Source: Candidatus Nanopelagicales bacterium (GTDB taxonomy: Bacteria > Actinomycetota > Actinomycetes > S36-B12). Taken from it: DNA of 16,797 nt. The DNA is taken from NCBI GenBank assembly GCA_018399515.1, contig JAGYOB010000342.1, forward strand, positions 1-16,797, written 5' to 3'. The notes beneath the pieces are model-generated. The model had not been told where the DNA came from and ran no database searches. It was given only the letters and a program-made list of their open reading frames with translations. Below, in pieces: positions 13,495-16,797 of this stretch. Both the position numbers and the translations under genes were made by a program. Numbering within the stretch: the first letter of the stretch is position 1; each line of letters begins with the position of its first letter.

Positions 13495-14880
13495 ATGGCC
13501 GACCACACCCCGTCGGATCGCCTCGTGATCTTCGGTATCACCGGAGACCTCGCGCACAAGATGACGCTGCCGTCGCTGTATCACCTCGAGCGGCGCGGCT
13601 TGCTCACCGTCCCCGTCGTAGGCGTTGCGGGCCAGGACATGACCGATGAGCAACTGTGGACGCTGGCGCGCGATTCCATCCATGCGGTTGAAGGCGCGGG
13701 TGTCGATGAGCAGGTGCTGTCTCGGCTGCTGCAGCGCATGACCTACGTCGGTGGCGATTTCACCGATGCAGGTTTGTACACCCGATTGGCTGCGCATCTG
13801 ACCGGTGCTCAGCATCCCCTGTTCTACCTCGAGATCCCGCCTGTTCTGTTCGGGCCGGTCGTGGAGCAGTTGGGTGCTGCGGGGCTGACCCAGGGTGCCC
13901 GCGTCGCGGTGGAGAAGCCGTTCGGCACGAGTCTGGAGACCGCTGTCGAGTTGAACGAGCGGTTGCATCAGGTGCTGGATGAAGACCAGATTCTGCGCAT
14001 CGACCACTACCTGGGCAAGGAGCCGGTGCAGGACATCGCTTTTCTGCGCTTCGCGAATTCCTGGCTGGAACCGCTGTGGCGGCGCCAGTACGTTGAAATG
14101 ATCCAGATCACGATGGCCGAATCCTTCGGTGTCGAGGATCGAGGAAGCTTCTACGACCACGTCGGGACTCTGCGCGATGTTGTACAGAATCACCTTCTGC
14201 AGGTCCTTGCACTCGTCTTGATGGAGCCGCCAGGGGCCGGAGACGATCCGATCGGTGATCGCCGCCTCGATGTGTTCCGTGCTATCCGGTCTTTGGAACC
14301 TGACGATGTCGTCCGTGGTCAGTACGACGGCTATCGCACGATCACGGGGGTGGCGCCGGATTCGGATACCGAAACCTATGTTGCGGTGCGTTTGCACTGC
14401 GATACCTGGCGGTGGGCCGGAGTGCCCATCGTCATCCGTGCCGGCAAGAAACTTCCGGTGAAAGCCACTGAGGTCACGGTGCGTTTCCGCAAGCCACCGG
14501 CGTTCACCTGGGGTGATCACACGCAGCGGGTTACCGGGCATGACGATGTGCTGTTGCGTATCGGCGAACCCTCAGGGGTCTCGTTCGGCGTTCGCGTGAA
14601 GAAGCCCGGTGTCGACGAAGTCGAGCCGGAGTTCTTGAGCTTGGATTTCGCGTCGACCCTCGGTGACCTGCCAACCCCCTATGAACGACTGCTGCATGAC
14701 GCGATGATCGGCGATCACACGCTGTTTCCCCGGTGGTCTGCCGTGGAGGAGACCTGGCGCATCGTGCAACCGGTGCTCGATTCCGCTCCGCCGGTCATCG
14801 ACTACGAACCCGGGTCGTGGGGACCGCACGAAGCCGATCGGTTCACCCGGTTCCTCGGTGGGTGGCGCGACCCGTCGTAG
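13495..14880 (+). CDS. zwf: Glucose-6-phosphate dehydrogenase (Rv1121-type)
   Basis: This enzyme oxidises glucose 6-phosphate to 6-phosphogluconolactone, yielding reduced cofactor, at the entry of the oxidative pentose-phosphate pathway. In 461 residues it shows the nucleotide-binding [11 protein letters not shown] (12-22), the substrate lysine Lys141 in [15 protein letters not shown] (168-176) and the catalytic base His233 in [11 protein letters not shown], so it should be active. The IFGITGDLA form and the whole course of the sequence resemble M. tuberculosis Rv1121 (zwf1) more than the zwf that sits with tal and opcA. It stands alone, without gnd, opcA or pgl beside it. The reading frame is strong, although a long antisense frame exists. 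Its TAG stop abuts a long terminator-like hairpin. Confidence 0.94.
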   Translation: MADHTPSDRLVIFGITGDLAHKMTLPSLYHLERRGLLTVPVVGVAGQDMTDEQLWTLARDSIHAVEGAGVDEQVLSRLLQRMTYVGGDFTDAGLYTRLAAHLTGAQHPLFYLEIPPVLFGPVVEQLGAAGLTQGARVAVEKPFGTSLETAVELNERLHQVLDEDQILRIDHYLGKEPVQDIAFLRFANSWLEPLWRRQYVEMIQITMAESFGVEDRGSFYDHVGTLRDVVQNHLLQVLALVLMEPPGAGDDPIGDRRLDVFRAIRSLEPDDVVRGQYDGYRTITGVAPDSDTETYVAVRLHCDTWRWAGVPIVIRAGKKLPVKATEVTVRFRKPPAFTWGDHTQRVTGHDDVLLRIGEPSGVSFGVRVKKPGVDEVEPEFLSLDFASTLGDLPTPYERLLHDAMIGDHTLFPRWSAVEETWRIVQPVLDSAPPVIDYEPGSWGPHEADRFTRFLGGWRDPS

Positions 14881-14954
14881 CCCACCGGCAAGACGACCCA
14901 AACTGTCAGGTTCAGTGGGGGCTGGCAGAAAGTTAGGGTCGTCTTGCGGGTGGG
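14881..14954. terminator. Long bidirectional hairpin between zwf and membrane gene
   Basis: Arms 14881-14899 and 14936-14954 pair over 19 bp with one mismatch. The 36-nt interior can pair further (CTGTCAG with CTGGCAG through one G-U, then AACT with AGTT). The zwf stop directly precedes the left arm. The right arm encodes the last residues of the converging membrane gene, whose stop is at 14933-14935. No T-tract is present on either strand. Confidence 0.7.
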
Positions 14955-15394
14955 GACGCAGTGTTCAGTGATCGCTGTGATCGCTCGCGCATGAGTTGGG
15001 CCTGGGCGATCGTGGCACTGGCCAATAGATAGACGAAGAGATAGCCCCATAGCCCATTGAGCAAGATGGTGGAGCGGGTGAGCTCGTCCGCGCTACCGAA
15101 GACAGCGGTCAGGATGAACAACACGGCGAACAGCCCGGCCGCAGCGAAACCGAGCGTGCGCGTCACCCGCGGACGGGGGAATCCGGTGACCGCGGTATTG
15201 CCTTGCGACCTGCCGGTGATGACGTAGAAGGTCGAGACCACAGCGAACAGGACGAGAACGATCGTCAAAAGCAGTGTCCACACACTCGAATCGGTATCTG
15301 AAGCCACCGTGTAGCCGAAGGTTAGGGCCGCGATCACGATGAGCAACTGCACCCCGGAGACGACGCGGTTACCGGTAGGTGTCCGATACGCCAT
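14933..15394 (-). CDS. Small four-helix membrane protein, function unknown
   Basis: The 153-residue protein has four hydrophobic segments (about residues 12-32, 39-60, 79-100 and 109-131), a basic cytoplasmic loop between the second and third (GFPRPRVTRT), and a polar Arg/Ser-rich tail. No catalytic motif was recognised. The ATG at 15394 is selected over one at 15436 because TTCCTCT on the plus strand (AGAGGAA as read) lies 7 nt upstream and the longer version would add a low-complexity Ala/Ser stretch. TAGCGT at 15416-15411 could be its -10 box. Its 3' end overlaps the zwf terminator-like hairpin. Confidence 0.72.
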   Translation of the reverse strand: MAYRTPTGNRVVSGVQLLIVIAALTFGYTVASDTDSSVWTLLLTIVLVLFAVVSTFYVITGRSQGNTAVTGFPRPRVTRTLGFAAAGLFAVLFILTAVFGSADELTRSTILLNGLWGYLFVYLLASATIAQAQLMRERSQRSLNTASPPARRP

Positions 15395-15410
15395 GGTCGG
15401 ATTCCTCTGC

Positions 15411-15416
15411 ACGCTA
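15411..15416 (-). promoter_or_regulatory. -10 box for the four-helix membrane gene
   Basis: On the minus strand TAGCGT precedes the ATG at 15394 by 16 nt, leaving room for a short leader with the AGAGGAA Shine-Dalgarno. Unlike most starts in this window it is not leaderless. Confidence 0.45.
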
Positions 15417-15441
15417 GTCGCTGCGGAAAGTGCCAAACGGG

Positions 15442-15514
15442 TGCGCCGCCAGGGACTCGAACCCCGAACCCGCGGATTAAGAGTCCGCTGCTCTGCCAGT
15501 TGAGCTAGCGGCGC
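15442..15514 (-). tRNA. tRNA-Lys (anticodon CUU)
   Basis: This is a 73-nt tRNA. Acceptor stem GCGCCGC pairs with GCGGCGC, followed by discriminator A. The anticodon stem GCGGA/TCCGC encloses the loop CTCTTAA with anticodon CTT. The T-arm loop is GTTCGAG-like. CCA is not encoded. The 5' half (15477-15514) overlaps the end of the upstream pxpBC reading frame on the same strand. Confidence 0.96.
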
Positions 15515-16797
15515 GTGGTGCGAGATGGAAAGGTACCACCTCGCGGAGGCGAACGGTCACCCCGGGCGCCCACTGCGCTGGCTGATCCGGGTCGGCCAAA
15601 ACACCGATGATCGGGTACCCGCCGGTGGCCGGATGATCCGGTCCGAAGACGACCGGCTGCCCATCGGGAGGCAATTGGATGGCACCGCGCACCATCGGGC
15701 GCGATCGTTGTGTGACCTGGGAATCGGTCAGCCACCGCGCGTCGGGGCCGGTCAGGCGAACCCCGACTCGGTCGCTGGCCGGACTCACGTGGAAGGCGCC
15801 GGTCGACAGGTGTTCACGGGTCGCCGGGTGCAGCAGCGACCAGTTCGCGGTGGGGATCACACCGGCCTCCGTCGACGCGGGGTCCGGGGCGGCGGCATCG
15901 GCGCCGGGAATGGGCAGGTGTGGTCGGCCCAGGTGCACCAGGGCACCGGCCTTGATCGCGGCCGGTCCCAGGCCGGACAGGGTGTCGGTCGATCGGGAGC
16001 CGAGGGTGTCTGTGGTTCGGATTCCGCCCCGGATCGCGACGTATCTGCGCAGGCCGCTCGCTGCCATTCCGATGCGCAGTTCGTCACCTGCGGCCAGATA
16101 GACCGGGGTGTGCGAAGCCATGGCGTTGGCAGAGCCGTCCCGCATGATCCACACAGGTCCCGGTGCGCCAGTGACCGCGACGGTGATCGAATCCAGCGCC
16201 TGCAATGCAAGACCTCCGGCGACGCATTCCAGACCGGCGGCGTCTTCTGGGTTGCCGACAAGGCGCTGCGCCAATCGATGGCTGCGTCGATCCCAGGCAC
16301 CGGATTCGCTGATCGCGAGATGACCCCATCCGGGCCGACCGAGATCTTGAATCAAGCAACTCACGCCCGTCTGTTCGATACGTGCGCTCGGTGGGCTCGA
16401 CGGATCGGTCATCGCCGAGGGCTGGTTCACGGGGGGCAGTGCCTTGTTAGCCGGAGCAGGGTTGATGGCGACCTCGATGCGTTCGGTCACCGGTGCGAAA
16501 CGCACTGTCGTGCCAGGTGACAGCAGCGCCGGTTCTGCATGATCAGGGTCGAACATGATCTGGTCGGTGCGTCCGATCAGGTGCCATCCGCCGGGGGATT
16601 CTCGTGGGTACACGGCGCAATAGTGCTCGGCGATCGCCACCGACCCGGTAGGAACCCGGGTGCGGGGAGTGCGTCGACGTGGCAGGTGCAGGGCATCGGG
16701 TAGGTCGGTCAAGTAGGCGAAGCCGGGGGAGAATCCGCAGAACGCGACGGTGAAATCGGTCGTGATGTGCGACTCGATGACGTGGTCCACGCTCATG
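15477..16797 (-). CDS. PxpB-PxpC fusion, 5-oxoprolinase subunits (partial at the 5' end)
   Basis: 5-Oxoprolinase (PxpABC) cleaves 5-oxoproline to glutamate with ATP. The visible 439 residues start inside the PxpB (KipI) domain at VAFCGFSPGFAYLTDLP, continue through PRRRTPRTRVPTGSVAIAEHY and SPGGWHLIGRT, pass a Pro-rich linker at about 110-130, and enter PxpC (KipA/allophanate hydrolase subunit 2-like) with LIQDLGRPGWGHLAISESGAWD and GGYPIIGVLADPDQPAQW. About 100 N-terminal residues of PxpB are missing, so the ATG at 16796 is probably internal and the gene continues beyond the window. PxpA is not visible. The last codons and the stop lie in tRNA-Lys. Urea amidolyase/allophanate hydrolase relatives are the main alternative. 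Confidence 0.85.
   Translation of the reverse strand, partial: MSVDHVIESHITTDFTVAFCGFSPGFAYLTDLPDALHLPRRRTPRTRVPTGSVAIAEHYCAVYPRESPGGWHLIGRTDQIMFDPDHAEPALLSPGTTVRFAPVTERIEVAINPAPANKALPPVNQPSAMTDPSSPPSARIEQTGVSCLIQDLGRPGWGHLAISESGAWDRRSHRLAQRLVGNPEDAAGLECVAGGLALQALDSITVAVTGAPGPVWIMRDGSANAMASHTPVYLAAGDELRIGMAASGLRRYVAIRGGIRTTDTLGSRSTDTLSGLGPAAIKAGALVHLGRPHLPIPGADAAAPDPASTEAGVIPTANWSLLHPATREHLSTGAFHVSPASDRVGVRLTGPDARWLTDSQVTQRSRPMVRGAIQLPPDGQPVVFGPDHPATGGYPIIGVLADPDQPAQWAPGVTVRLREVVPFHLAPRAASSTGRAADS
15530..15535 (-). promoter_or_regulatory. Possible -10 box for tRNA-Lys inside pxpBC
   Basis: On the minus strand TACCTT lies 15 nt before the tRNA 5' end, within the last codons of pxpBC. A convincing -35 was not found. 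Confidence 0.3.

Noticed and set aside
13426..14541. 371-residue minus-strand frame opposite zwf
   Set aside because: It is a GC-driven antisense shadow; the plus frame has every G6PD motif, and the antisense product has no recognisable domain.
15525..16520. 331-residue plus-strand frame opposite pxpBC
   Set aside because: It is Gly/Arg-rich shadow sequence without a ribosome site; the minus frame contains conserved PxpB and PxpC motifs.

Overview
The window looks like a chromosomal segment of a high-GC actinobacterium (Actinomycetota). The reasons are GC-rich codon use, a mec-cysO-cysM cysteine module, a murI / metallo-beta-lactamase / rph / rdgB block whose order recalls Mycobacterium tuberculosis Rv1334-Rv1341, an Rv1121-like zwf, and many genes whose start codon lies 6-8 nt after a TAGNNT -10 box, the signature of leaderless transcripts. 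I cannot name the genus. No phage, transposon or CRISPR signature was seen.

Layout. (1) 5-838, minus: a xanthorhodopsin-type proton-pumping rhodopsin with a GTG start. A 311-bp divergent intergenic region follows, carrying a near-identical inverted/direct repeat family. (2) 1150-2850, plus: mec, cysO and cysM, the protein-thiocarboxylate route to cysteine. (3) 2863-3315, minus: a small four-helix membrane protein that shares a palindromic divergent promoter with murI. (4) 3346-9599, plus: murI, then a mannosyltransferase-like GT4, a second GT4 and an SGNH hydrolase, which interrupt the otherwise familiar murI / MBL-fold phosphodiesterase / rph / rdgB order. (5) A perfect 30-bp inverted repeat closes this block. 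(6) 9714-13006, minus: a metal ABC importer (binding lipoprotein, ATPase, permease) with a Zur-box-like operator over its -35, translationally coupled to a Bcp peroxiredoxin and followed by tRNA-Leu(UAG). (7) 13135-14880, plus: a DUF3618 protein and glucose-6-phosphate dehydrogenase. (8) 14933-16797, minus: a four-helix membrane protein, tRNA-Lys(CUU), and a PxpB-PxpC fusion (5-oxoprolinase) that runs off the right edge and whose stop codon lies inside the tRNA.

How they fit together: cysteine synthesis, metal uptake, peroxide defence and NADPH supply (zwf) are compatible with a redox/thiol theme, but that link is only inferred from proximity. The two GT4 enzymes and the SGNH hydrolase look like a small lipoglycan/glycolipid assembly cluster. 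The rhodopsin could add light-driven proton-motive force. No retinal or carotenoid biosynthesis gene is in the window.

The most unusual things are the density of leaderless promoters, two of which are built from the stop codon of the preceding gene; terminator-like hairpins that contain the stop codons of converging genes; the tRNA-Lys/pxpBC overlap; and the long perfect hairpin at 9626-9688. No complete new multi-gene system could be demonstrated from the sequence alone.
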